A DNA stretch of 64,000 nucleotides. It comes from Blautia sp. SC05B48. GTDB taxonomy: Bacteria > Bacillota > Clostridia > Lachnospirales > Lachnospiraceae. Location of the stretch: the NCBI RefSeq assembly GCF_005848555.1, contig NZ_CP040518.1, positions 1,797,001 to 1,861,000 of the forward strand. The letters are read 5' to 3'. The translations under genes were made by a program, and so were the position numbers. Below the pieces are notes generated by a model. That model saw only the letters and a list, made by a program, of their open reading frames with translations. It was not told the origin of the DNA and made no database searches. This document shows positions 17,929 through 26,378 of this stretch, one piece after another; within the stretch, counting starts at the first letter, position 1; each line of letters begins with the position of its first letter.

Positions 17929-19305
17929 ATGGGAATCGTAGACAAAGCAAAACAGGCAGCGATCGCAGCTACCGTAACAAAAGCACTGGATTATCTTGAG
18001 AAGGATCCGGAGACAAACATACCGAAGATCATGGAAATGGTTGATAAAGTAACGCCGGATGGCTGGTATGCAGGACAGAGAAATGCGATCCGTCACTCCA
18101 TCGAGGCAAAGGACAACTGGTATCAGCTGATCCTTCGTATGTATCAGCTGGATGCAGGCGTACGCCAGACATTCTTCCGCAACTTTATTGTAAATGCCAG
18201 TCTTAAGGGAAGCGCAACGCAGGAAAAGGTATCAGAAGAGAATGACTGCAATGTACCGTGGGCAATTCTTCTTGATCCTACCAGCGCATGTAACCTTCAT
18301 TGCACAGGATGCTGGGCAGCAGAGTATGGCCACAAGCTGAACCTGGATCTTGAGACCATCGATTCTATCGTAAAACAGGGTAAAGAGCTGGGAACCTATA
18401 TGTACATCTACACAGGCGGTGAGCCACTGGTCCGCAAAAAGGATCTCATTAAGATCTGTGAGATGAATCCGGACTGCGAGTTCCTTTCCTTTACAAACGG
18501 AACTCTTATCGACGAAGAATTCTGTCAGGAAATGCTCCGTGTGAAAAACTTCGTTCCGGCTATCAGCCTTGAGGGAACAGAGGCAACTACAGACGGACGT
18601 CGTGGAGATGGCGTATATCAGAAGGTTATGCATGCCATGGAGCTTCTGAAGAGTCACGGACTTCCGTTCGGTGTTTCCACATGCTACACATCCGCAAACG
18701 TAGATGCAGTAAGCAGTGAGGAATACTTCGATCATCTGATCGAGTGCGGTGCTTATTTTGCATGGTTCTTCCACTATATGCCGGTTGGAAATGATGCGGC
18801 AGCAGATCTTCTTCCCACACCGGAGCAGAGAATCAAAATGTATGACAGCGTCCGCAGATTCCGTGCCACAAAATCTCTCTTCACAATGGACTTCCAGAAT
18901 GATGCAGAGTATGTAGGCGGATGTATCGCAGGTGGCCGTCGTTACCTCCATATCAATGCAAACGGAGACGTGGATCCTTGTGTATTCATTCATTTCTCCA
19001 ATGCGAACATTAAAGAATGTACACTTCTTGAGGCGCTGAAGAGCCCGATCTTTATGGAGTATCACAAAGGTCAGCCGTTCAACAAGAACATGCTTCGTCC
19101 ATGTCCGATGCTTGAAAATCCTGAACTTCTCCGCAAGATGGTTGAGCGTGCAGGAGCGAAATCTACAGATCTTCAGTCACCGGAAACAGCGGAGCATCTC
19201 TGTGCAAAGTGTGATCACTATGCAGAGGTATGGAAGAAACAGGCCGATGAGCTCTGGAGTGAGAGCCAGGCGAAAAAAGCTGCAAAAAAATCAACAACTT
19301 GTTAA
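17929..19305 (+). CDS. Radical SAM protein with C-terminal cysteine-rich region
   Basis: 458 residues. An N-terminal helical part of ~105 residues precedes the radical SAM core, whose CxxxCxxC cluster motif is in SACNLHCTGCWAAEYG; GGEPL follows as the SAM-binding strand. The C-terminal part has further cysteines (GGCIAGG, DVDPCVF, LRPCPML, and a final LCAKCDHY), which may bind a second cluster as in SPASM-like proteins. The last residues are Lys-rich (KKAAKKSTTC). The substrate is not predictable; no peptide precursor gene was found next to it. Strong AGGAGG before the ATG. Confidence 0.88.
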   Translation: MGIVDKAKQAAIAATVTKALDYLEKDPETNIPKIMEMVDKVTPDGWYAGQRNAIRHSIEAKDNWYQLILRMYQLDAGVRQTFFRNFIVNASLKGSATQEKVSEENDCNVPWAILLDPTSACNLHCTGCWAAEYGHKLNLDLETIDSIVKQGKELGTYMYIYTGGEPLVRKKDLIKICEMNPDCEFLSFTNGTLIDEEFCQEMLRVKNFVPAISLEGTEATTDGRRGDGVYQKVMHAMELLKSHGLPFGVSTCYTSANVDAVSSEEYFDHLIECGAYFAWFFHYMPVGNDAAADLLPTPEQRIKMYDSVRRFRATKSLFTMDFQNDAEYVGGCIAGGRRYLHINANGDVDPCVFIHFSNANIKECTLLEALKSPIFMEYHKGQPFNKNMLRPCPMLENPELLRKMVERAGAKSTDLQSPETAEHLCAKCDHYAEVWKKQADELWSESQAKKAAKKSTTC

Positions 19306-19312
19306 TTAATAC

Positions 19313-19341
19313 TTGATATAGATGTTGGGATACTGTATAAT
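19313..19341 (+). promoter_or_regulatory. Promoter of the NCS2 permease gene
   Basis: TTGATA (19313-19318), 17-base spacer, TATAAT (19336-19341). Transcription should start near 19348. Confidence 0.75.
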
Positions 19342-19347
19342 GAACCC

Positions 19348-19511
19348 GTTTTTCAGGAGTCTGAAATAACAGTTCAGATAAGAGTGTCGAAAAAGAAGAG
19401 ACACGATACGTGTACTGACAGATAACAGGGCGGTTATATTCAGCAGTGGGTATAACTGCCTTCTTTTTTATGTTATCGTCAGGACATAGGGAAAGAAAGG
19501 ATGGATTCATT
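19348..19511 (+). promoter_or_regulatory. Attenuator-like leader of the permease gene
   Basis: The ~160-base leader has hairpins TCTGAA/TTCAGA (19360-19378) and GTGTC/GACAC (19384-19404), and then an intrinsic terminator: GGCGGTTATA (19429-19438) with TATAACTGCC (19451-19460) and TTCTTTTTT. A terminator placed before the gene implies control by premature termination. I could not match it to the purine riboswitch core or a PyrR site, so the ligand is unknown. Confidence 0.6.
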
Positions 19512-20963
19512 ATGGAAAAACAGGAGAAAAACACAGCCAGCCCTTATGAGCTGGACGGACGCCCGCCTCTTAAGGTGGCAATTCCCCTTGGACTGCAGCA
19601 CGTGCTTGCCATGTTTGTGGGTAATCTTACCCCGCTTCTGATCATCACAGCTGCCTGCGGGATCGAAGCAGGAGGGGATCTTCAGGTTGCATTACTTCAG
19701 AATGCAATGCTGATCGCAGGAATTGTTACACTTGTACAGGTCTTTACGATCGGACCGGTCGGTGGCAAGCTTCCTATCGTTATGGGAACAAGTTCAGGCT
19801 TCATCGGCGTATGTCAGAGTGTTGCCGGAGTTATGGGAAATGGTGTCATTGCCTATGGTTCGATCATGGCGGCCTGCTTTATCGGCGGTCTTTTTGAGAC
19901 TGTTCTGGGAAGCTTTCTGAAGCCCTTAAGAAAATTTTTCCCATCTGTTGTAACAGGTACGGTTGTACTTTCAATCGGTCTTTCACTGATCGGTGTGGGA
20001 ATCAGCTCTTTTGGTGGCGGAAATTCCGCAAAGGATTACGGTTCTCTTGAAAACCTTTTCGTAGGCTTTGTAGTTCTGATCGTGATCATTGTACTGAAGC
20101 ATGGAACAAAAGGCTTCACAAGCTTTTCTTCAATCCTCATCGGTATTATCGTGGGATACATTCTGGTAAGTATCATGGCTATGGTACTTCCTACAACATT
20201 TACATATGTAGATGACACAGGTGCTGCTGTGGAGGCTACAAAGGCCTGGGTTCTCAACTGGGACAAGGTTGCTCAGGCAAAATGGTTTGCGGTACCGGCA
20301 CTGATGCCTGTAAAATGGGTATTTGACGCACGTGCGATCGTGCCGATCCTGATCATGTTTATTGTAACTGCAGTTGAAACAGTTGGTGATATTTCCGGAA
20401 TCACAGAGGGTGGTCTTGGAAGAGAGGCTACAGACAAAGAGCTTTCCGGTGGTGTTATGTGTGACGGACTTGGATCTTCCTTCGCAGCACTGTTCGGTGT
20501 GCTTCCGAACACATCCTTCAGCCAGAACGTTGGTCTGGTTGCAATGAATAAGGTTGTAAACCGTTTCTGTATCGCTACAGGAGGAATCTTCCTGATCGCA
20601 TGCGGACTGTTCCCGAAGCTTGCAGCACTGATCTCCATCATGCCGCAGAGTGTTCTTGGCGGCGCTGCTGTTATGATGTTCTCATCCATTGTTGTCAGCG
20701 GTATCCAGTTAATTACCAAGTGGCCGATAGGACCGAGAAATGTTACGATCGTTTCCGTAGCACTTGGTCTTGGTTATGGACTTGGCTCCAATACAGCGAT
20801 CCTGGTGCATCTGCCACAGGCGATCAGCCTGATCTTCGGCGGTTCCGGTATTGTTCCGGCAGCGGTATTTGCTATTATTCTTAATATTGTTCTTCCGAAG
20901 GATGAGAAGAGTGAGATCGAGAGAGCTGAGGAGATGCTGGAGAAGGTAAAGAATAAAGAATAA
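19512..20963 (+). CDS. NCS2 family nucleobase permease (xanthine/uracil type)
   Basis: 483 residues from the ATG at 19512; the longer in-frame start overlaps the attenuator. About 14 membrane helices. The nucleobase-ascorbate transporter signature QNVGLVAMNKV follows PNTSFS, and the N-terminus PPLKVAIPLGLQHVLAMFVGNLTP is typical. Cation-coupled uptake of a purine (xanthine or urate, PbuX-like) is most likely; uracil cannot be excluded. A terminator-like leader suggests ligand-controlled expression. Confidence 0.88.
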   Translation: MEKQEKNTASPYELDGRPPLKVAIPLGLQHVLAMFVGNLTPLLIITAACGIEAGGDLQVALLQNAMLIAGIVTLVQVFTIGPVGGKLPIVMGTSSGFIGVCQSVAGVMGNGVIAYGSIMAACFIGGLFETVLGSFLKPLRKFFPSVVTGTVVLSIGLSLIGVGISSFGGGNSAKDYGSLENLFVGFVVLIVIIVLKHGTKGFTSFSSILIGIIVGYILVSIMAMVLPTTFTYVDDTGAAVEATKAWVLNWDKVAQAKWFAVPALMPVKWVFDARAIVPILIMFIVTAVETVGDISGITEGGLGREATDKELSGGVMCDGLGSSFAALFGVLPNTSFSQNVGLVAMNKVVNRFCIATGGIFLIACGLFPKLAALISIMPQSVLGGAAVMMFSSIVVSGIQLITKWPIGPRNVTIVSVALGLGYGLGSNTAILVHLPQAISLIFGGSGIVPAAVFAIILNIVLPKDEKSEIERAEEMLEKVKNKE

Positions 20964-21497
20964 AAATAGAGTTTTTCTTTTTGGGAGAGACTGTTGGACT
21001 TTTGGGGTCTGATGGTCTCTTTTTTTTATGAGGTTTATTTTTTTGAAAAAGGTGATGCTTGGGAAGCAGTGGAAGTTTGCGAGGGGGAAAGCACTCAGAG
21101 TTAGCGAAGCCCGCTTTTCCCCCTCGCGCTCCCCCTTTCCGGGCACGCAGTTGTTCGAGGTTGTGGGGATGTGTGGAGTTACTGACAGGGCGATGGATGC
21201 TGCGGTATCGGGAGCGAAAGGCTGGGGCGCTGGATGGTTGTGTATAGTTTTGACAGGGTGGGAAAGAGTTTAAGAGGGACGGGAAGGCGGCCCGATTGCG
21301 GGCCTGTTCCCTGGTTCTGGGAGGTGGTTGATCAATGTATTGTAGACGTTCAGGCTATGCTGTGGGCCTGTTTCCTGGTTTTGGGAGGGGGTGATTTGAT
21401 TGGGAATGGAGAAGTAAAGATATAAGTTGAATAGGGAGAGTGAAGCTGTTATAGTAGAGTTATAAAGCAAAAATGGGAAAATATTTTGAGGGAAAAG
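20964..21497 (+). other. 534-bp intergenic region: terminator and dispersed repeat copy 1
   Basis: AGAGAC (20986-20991) and GTCTCT (21015-21020) followed by T-run end the permease transcript. From about 21075 to 21330 lies the first copy of the dispersed repeat. A segment like GCGGGCCTGTTCCCTGG near 21299 recurs at 21363 in altered form. The last ~100 bases are AT-rich and lead into the GIY-YIG gene. Confidence 0.6.
21075..21330 (+). repeat. Dispersed hairpin repeat, copy 1
   Basis: Its head is a long hairpin: GCGAGGGGGAAA (21079-21090) pairs with TTTCCCCCTCGC (21116-21127), with a loop containing GCACTCAGAGTTAGCGAAGC. The body includes CTGACAGGGCGATG and its tail a palindromic GGCCCG...CGGGCC with CTGTTCCCTGG. 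The head matches copy 2 (from 23206) almost exactly, and head and tail match copy 3, which is inverted (23468-23690). Confidence 0.8.
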
Positions 21498-22772
21498 ATG
21501 GCTGAAAAGAATAGTAAAGATAATATTTTTGAGATTGAGAAACTGTATTCGGAATCGGGAATATACATAATATATAATAAAAATAAAAAAACTGCTTATA
21601 TTGGACAAGCTAAAGACATGAAAGAAAGAATGCGTCAGCATTTAGATGCTTTATATTCAAATAAAATAAAGCGAGTATTTGATAATAAAAATTTGTTGCG
21701 CGAATTCAACAGTGAAGATAATTACTATTTGTATAGATGCATTGTTAAAGTAGATGAGGCACAATTAGATATTGAGGAAAGTTTATACTTTCAAGCTGCT
21801 TTAAGATATTTTGGCAAAGAATCTGTTCATAATAAAGCTGATTTGACAGAGAAGTACAATCCACGGGAAGATGAATTAAATCAGGCTGTAGAACAAATTA
21901 AAAGAACTATAATGGAAGAGCTGAAAACGCCTATTATTCAGATTAATAATGAAACAAAAAGGAGAATTAATCAGGATATAATTGGTAAATATGAAAAGGA
22001 TATCATTTTAGATGCCTGCACAAAACAAGTAAAAAAATGTGAAGAACAAATCGAATTTCAACGAATAAGTATTAAGGATTTATACGAAAAGGGTAAATTG
22101 GATCATATTATTGTAGGTAAAATGGGTGATTATATTGGAGAAGATAATAAAGCACAGAGCTTCACAGATATAATCGTGGAGAAGTTAGCCTGTATAACTG
22201 ATCATAAAAAATGCCTGTGGGCAGCAAATTTACCGAATATTGCTAAGATAAATAATTTTATTGATAAATATGGCTTCGGAGATGAAAAAAGAGTGTATGC
22301 CATATTTGCATTGACATCGTCGAAATATAAATCAAAATTCAAATTAAAAAAATATATTCATAAGGATACGGGGCTTTTTGACACTGCTCCGGAAAGGAAA
22401 AGAGCTAAAGCACTTATTATTGATAAATTTATGTCTGTAAAAGAAGATTTTGATTTTAGTAAATTTGTTCAAAATTATTATTACCATTCTAAGCCTAGAG
22501 AAGATTGGCAAAGTCAGAGAATATTAATGAATGAAGAAATTGGCTCTTTTACACAGTTGCCAGCTAAAATTGTTTCTAAAAAAGAAGCTATTATTAATAA
22601 TGCTGATTTGCAAAAGGAATTGGAGATTAATAAATTTGATGTACAAGAAATAGATAAATTTAAAAAATCAATTCCAGATGAGAAAGTGGTATTCAGTGAT
22701 GCTAAAGGTGCTTCATATTTTATAATTGCCGAAGTAATTAAGGCGGATTGGATTTACCCGATAGAAGAATAA
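21498..22772 (+). CDS. GIY-YIG domain protein in an AT-rich island
   Basis: 424 residues from the ATG at 21498 with GAGGGAAAAG upstream. A GIY-YIG nuclease domain is at the N-terminus: SGIYIIYN, then KKTAYIGQAKDMKERMRQH (about residues 19-52). The remaining ~330 residues, Lys/Ile/Asn-rich, I do not recognise; a helical middle part and a C-terminal part containing DAKGASYFIIAEV follow. Its base composition is far more AT-rich than the neighbours, it has its own terminator (22851-22886), and repeat copies lie on both sides. These are signs of acquisition; a nuclease or defence role is an inference only. Confidence 0.8.
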   Translation: MAEKNSKDNIFEIEKLYSESGIYIIYNKNKKTAYIGQAKDMKERMRQHLDALYSNKIKRVFDNKNLLREFNSEDNYYLYRCIVKVDEAQLDIEESLYFQAALRYFGKESVHNKADLTEKYNPREDELNQAVEQIKRTIMEELKTPIIQINNETKRRINQDIIGKYEKDIILDACTKQVKKCEEQIEFQRISIKDLYEKGKLDHIIVGKMGDYIGEDNKAQSFTDIIVEKLACITDHKKCLWAANLPNIAKINNFIDKYGFGDEKRVYAIFALTSSKYKSKFKLKKYIHKDTGLFDTAPERKRAKALIIDKFMSVKEDFDFSKFVQNYYYHSKPREDWQSQRILMNEEIGSFTQLPAKIVSKKEAIINNADLQKELEINKFDVQEIDKFKKSIPDEKVVFSDAKGASYFIIAEVIKADWIYPIEE

Positions 22773-22850
22773 ATCAATATTTTACAGTGAAATCATATGA
22801 GACAGACCTTATCAGAGCTGGCAGTTCAGAAGGAATGTACGATTAGAGAC

Positions 22851-22886
22851 GAGACCGTCGGGAAATATTTCCTGACGGCCTCTTTT
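22851..22886. terminator. Bidirectional terminator between convergent genes
   Basis: GAGACCGTC pairs with GACGGCCTC (one mismatch), with an inner GGAAATATTTCC-like palindrome and TTTT after it on the plus strand. It separates the GIY-YIG gene from the convergent cysteine-rich gene. Confidence 0.75.
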
Positions 22887-22894
22887 GGCAGGGG

Positions 22895-23083
22895 TTAATA
22901 ATTGTAGGCTCCCTCATAAGCGTTACACCGTTCCTTCCGGTGACTCTGCTCCACACAGGAACTGCAGCGGTCGCAGAATTCCTGCTCGTAACAGGTAGAA
23001 CAGACACACCCTTTACAGGCATCTCGGTCATAAGCCGGTGTGCAGGTGAAAGGAAGGGTATCCTTTGCTGTTTCTGTTTTCAT
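22895..23083 (-). CDS. Cysteine-rich microprotein
   Basis: 62 residues with nine cysteines clustered in CKGCVCSTC and CDRCSSC and two flanking singles. AGGAG lies 8 bases before the ATG, and a terminator follows, both supporting a real gene. The pattern suggests zinc or iron-sulfur binding, or a small redox protein. I know no named family for it. Confidence 0.6.
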   Translation of the reverse strand: MKTETAKDTLPFTCTPAYDRDACKGCVCSTCYEQEFCDRCSSCVEQSHRKERCNAYEGAYNY

Positions 23084-23202
23084 AAGATCACGCTCCTTTT
23101 TCTTACATTATAATCCTGTAAAAAGAGCGTTTCAACAAAGTTTTTGATTCCTTTTCCGGAATCCTTTTCATAATCCTTTTCAGGGGAACACTCTGGCGTG
23201 GG

Positions 23203-23345
23203 GCAGTTTGCGAGGGGGAAAGCACTCAGAGTTAGCGAAGCCCGCTTTTCCCCCTCGCGCTCCCCTTTTCCGGGCACGCCGCTGTTGGACGATTGTAGAG
23301 ATCCGTGAATTTGCTGACAGGGTGATGTATGCTACACTATCGGAA
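23203..23345 (+). repeat. Dispersed hairpin repeat, copy 2 (partial)
   Basis: GCGAGGGGGAAA (23210-23221) pairs with TTTCCCCCTCGC (23247-23258), same orientation and nearly the same sequence as copy 1 through GGGCACGC; similarity continues weakly through CTGACAGGGTGATG to about 23345. Confidence 0.8.
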
Positions 23346-23467
23346 GCGAAAACCAGAGCTGAAGAATGACTGCGAATGAAAAAAACAGAGTGGAAGAGTA
23401 ATCATATACAGCATCTGACAGAAAAAGAAACGAAAAAACGGTCTGCGCAGCAAACCCGTTCCTGAAC

Positions 23468-23690
23468 ATCCCAGGGAACAGGCCCGCTGTGCGGGCCGCT
23501 TTCCCGTACGCCAAAACAAAAAAATCGGCTCAGCCCAACACTACCAATACAGCAGCATACAGGACCAAGCCGAAAAAATACACACATCTCCACAACGCAG
23601 AACAGCGGCGTGGCCAGGAGGGGAAGAGCGCGAGAAGGGGAGACGGCCTTCGCAACTATGAGTGCTTCCCCTTCTCGCAAACTGCCGCAC
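23468..23690 (-). repeat. Dispersed hairpin repeat, copy 3 (inverted)
   Basis: On the minus strand the hairpin head (23630-23678) reads GCGAGAAGGGGAAGCACTCA, homologous to copies 1 and 2 with compensating changes in both arms of the stem. The tail GGCCCGC tgt GCGGGCC (23481-23497) with CTGTTCCCTGG matches copy 1. It ends about 75 bases from the methyltransferase stop codon. Confidence 0.75.
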
Positions 23691-23765
23691 GCCAAAGTGC
23701 TCCCCCGAAGGGGAACTCCGCCGCACGCGAGTGCCAGAACATCAGGACAACACAATATCCTGATC

Positions 23766-24629
23766 CTACCGGGAGGAGCTCCACCGTCCGGAAGCTCCGC
23801 AAGGAAGCACCAGCCCACTCTCCGTCACAGGAAGCCCGATTTCCTGAGATTCCACATTACCTTTCCAGGGCTTCAGTTCGGTAGCCAGCATATAAGTCAG
23901 CACAGCCGGTGCAAGACCTGTAGTATAGGAATTCACCAGGAAAAACAGCGGATCATCACTGAGGATCTTCGTACAAAGCTTGATCAGCGGATGGATCGCA
24001 TCCTCGATCTTCCAGATCTCGCCCTTAGGTCCGCGGCCGTAAGAAGGCGGATCCATAATGATCGCATCGTAATGATTACCTCTGCGGATCTCACGCTCTA
24101 CGAACTTCACGCAGTCATCCACAAGCCAGCGGATCGGCGCACCGGAAAGTCCGGAAGCAGCAGCATTCTCTTTTGCCCAGTTCACCATACCCTTGGAAGC
24201 GTCCACGTGAGTAACGGAAGCACCGGCTGCAGCTGCAGCCAGAGTAGCGCCGCCGGTATAGGCAAAAAGATTCAGCACCTTGATCGGGCGTCCTGCATTG
24301 CGGATCTTTTCACCGAACCAGTCCCAGTTCACAGCCTGCTCCGGGAAAAGTCCTGTATGCTTGAAGCTGAAAGGCTTCAGATTAAAAGTAAGGTCCTTGT
24401 AATGGAGCTCCCACTGATGAGGCAGATCAAAGAACTCCCACTCACCGCCGCCACGGCTGCTTCTGTGATAATGTCCGTTCATATGCTTCCAGCCACGGTT
24501 TTTGCGGGGAGTATCCCAGATTACCTGCGGGTCCGGACGAACCAGAAGATAATTTCCCCAGCGCTCCAGCTTTTCTCCTTTTGATGTATCAATAACTTCA
24601 TATTCTTTCCATCCATCTGCAATCCACAT
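23766..24629 (-). CDS. Class I SAM-dependent rRNA methyltransferase (RlmI/RlmK-like)
   Basis: 287 residues from the ATG at 24629, preceded by AAAGAGG. The SAM-binding motif is VLNLFAYTGGATLAAAAAGA, followed by HVDASKGMVNWAKENA, and the catalytic-type motif is MDPPSYGRGPKG. Closest known group: 23S rRNA cytosine methyltransferases of the RlmI type, lacking the N-terminal PUA domain. The C-terminus usually ends in LPCGASGRW plus a residue or two; here it ends GASGRWSSSR, with the last codons next to a dispersed repeat. An upstream extension to 24752 lacks a ribosome site. Confidence 0.88.
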   Translation of the reverse strand: MWIADGWKEYEVIDTSKGEKLERWGNYLLVRPDPQVIWDTPRKNRGWKHMNGHYHRSSRGGGEWEFFDLPHQWELHYKDLTFNLKPFSFKHTGLFPEQAVNWDWFGEKIRNAGRPIKVLNLFAYTGGATLAAAAAGASVTHVDASKGMVNWAKENAAASGLSGAPIRWLVDDCVKFVEREIRRGNHYDAIIMDPPSYGRGPKGEIWKIEDAIHPLIKLCTKILSDDPLFFLVNSYTTGLAPAVLTYMLATELKPWKGNVESQEIGLPVTESGLVLPCGASGRWSSSR

Positions 24630-25022
24630 GATGATCAATACCTCTTTCATAATAGTAAATTTATAAGATATATATATCATTTTTATATAGCATTTCCGGA
24701 GATCACTGTACCAGATCCGGCCGATCGGGACGTGAATCCATAAAAACGCCATAATAATGTTTTTTCCAGTATAGAGGAAAAATGGATGCTGTGCAAGAGA
24801 AGTGCAGGATTTTCCACGAAAGATTTGACAACAGCGCTTTTACATACTAAAATGTACGCAGAGATTTTCTGCTGGGGCATAGGCTTCCCGCTTCCGTGAA
24901 ACTGTGGCTGTTTTTTGCGGAAGAGATTTTGCAGAGAATTCCTGACAGACAGAAATCGTTAACAGAAGAAACACAGCAACCGCAGATATGAAACTGTACA
25001 CAAAAAGAGGAGAAGCAAACTT
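24630..25022 (+). other. 393-bp intergenic region with aminotransferase promoter
   Basis: TTGACA (24825-24830), 17-base spacer, TAAAAT (24848-24853) is a good promoter for the aminotransferase downstream. The ~165-base leader contains CTTCCG...CGGAAG (about 24891-24924) but no recognised riboswitch. Nothing else was seen. Confidence 0.6.
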
Positions 25023-26306
25023 ATGAAAAAATATTGTGAGATGAGCAGGGAAGAGCTACTCGATTTAAAGAAAGAACTCGACCGTAAGTTCGACGAGATC
25101 AAAGCCGAAGGTCTGGCACTGGATATGTCCCGTGGTAAACCTGCACCGGATCAGCTTGATCTTTCCATGAAAATGATGGAAGTACTTGCAGGGGATGCAG
25201 ATCTGAAATGTGAGACCGGTGTGGACTGCCGTAACTATGGAGTCATCGACGGAATCCCGGAAGCCAAGAGACTTCTCGGTGAGATGTCAGAGGTAGAGCC
25301 TGAGAACATCATCATCTATGGTAACTCAAGTCTGAACGTAATGTTCGATACCATTGCACGTTCCTATTCCCACGGAGTAATGGGAAATACACCATGGTGC
25401 AAGCTTGACAAGGTGAAATTCCTCTGTCCTGTACCAGGATACGACCGTCATTTCCGTATCACAGAATTTTTCGGCATTGAGATGATCAACATTCCGATGT
25501 CTCCGGAAGGCCCGGATATGGACATGGTTGAGAAATATGTCAATGAAGATCCGGCAGTAAAAGGAATCTGGTGTGTTCCGAAATATTCCAATCCGCAGGG
25601 CTACACATATTCCGAAGAAACAGTTAAGCGTTTTGCGCATCTGAAGCCGGCCGCACCGGACTTCCGTATTTACTGGGATAACGCTTACAGCATCCATCAT
25701 CTCTATGATGACAATCAGGATTTCCTTCTTGAGATTCTTGATGAGTGTGCAAAAGCAGGAAATCCGGACATTGTTTATAAATTTACTTCTACCTCCAAGG
25801 TAAGCTTCCCTGGTTCCGGTATCGCAGCAGTTGCTGCATCCAAAGCGAACCTGGATGACTTCCGCAAATACATGACTGTACAGACCATCGGACACGACAA
25901 ACTGAACCAGCTTCGTCACGTTCGTTTCTTCAAAGATATCAACGGACTGCATGAGCATATGAAGAAACACGCAGACATCCTTCGTCCGAAATTCGAGCTT
26001 GTTCTCGCAACACTGGATAAAGAACTTAATGGACTTGGAATCGGTGAGTGGACCAAACCTCACGGCGGATATTTCATTTCCTTTGATTCTATGGAAGGCT
26101 GTGCGAAAGCCATCGTTGCCAAAGCAAAAGAAGCAGGCGTTGTTATGACTGGAGCCGGCGCAACCTATCCATATGAAAAGGACCCGAAAGACAGCAATAT
26201 CCGTATTGCGCCAAGCTACCCAAGCGTTGAGGAACTTGGCAAGGCAGCAGAGGTGTTTGTTCTCTGTGTGAAGCTTGTAAGTGTGGAAAAACTTCTGGAG
26301 AAATAA
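25023..26306 (+). CDS. PLP-dependent aminotransferase, aspartate subgroup Ic type
   Basis: 427 residues. The N-terminus (GLALDMSRGKPAPDQLDLS) and the motif CVPKYSNPQGYTYS identify the PF12897-like aspartate aminotransferase family. The PLP lysine is in TSTSKVSFPGSG. It should transfer the amino group between aspartate and 2-oxoglutarate, though related members differ in specificity. AGGAG precedes the ATG. The next gene, an L,D-transpeptidase, follows after 72 bases. Confidence 0.88.
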   Translation: MKKYCEMSREELLDLKKELDRKFDEIKAEGLALDMSRGKPAPDQLDLSMKMMEVLAGDADLKCETGVDCRNYGVIDGIPEAKRLLGEMSEVEPENIIIYGNSSLNVMFDTIARSYSHGVMGNTPWCKLDKVKFLCPVPGYDRHFRITEFFGIEMINIPMSPEGPDMDMVEKYVNEDPAVKGIWCVPKYSNPQGYTYSEETVKRFAHLKPAAPDFRIYWDNAYSIHHLYDDNQDFLLEILDECAKAGNPDIVYKFTSTSKVSFPGSGIAAVAASKANLDDFRKYMTVQTIGHDKLNQLRHVRFFKDINGLHEHMKKHADILRPKFELVLATLDKELNGLGIGEWTKPHGGYFISFDSMEGCAKAIVAKAKEAGVVMTGAGATYPYEKDPKDSNIRIAPSYPSVEELGKAAEVFVLCVKLVSVEKLLEK

Positions 26307-26378
26307 ATCGATCACATCAGACTGCCCGGTATTTCAGCATGCGTAATACCGGGCAGTCATAACTATTGGAGAGAGCTC

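Larger units (their letters stand above)
23084..23765. other. 682-bp region holding repeat copies 2 and 3
   Basis: No convincing gene. The cysteine-rich gene's ribosome site is at its left end; two converging copies of the dispersed repeat fill most of it. Open frames across it are translations of the repeat. Confidence 0.6.

Noticed and set aside
21028-21425. Short open frames in repeat copy 1
   Set aside because: The same kind of peptide appears from copy 2 in a different context, which shows it comes from the repeat rather than from a gene.
23402-23818. Open frames across repeat copies 2 and 3
   Set aside because: They translate the repeat and its GC-rich hairpins; the peptides are low-complexity with no ribosome sites.
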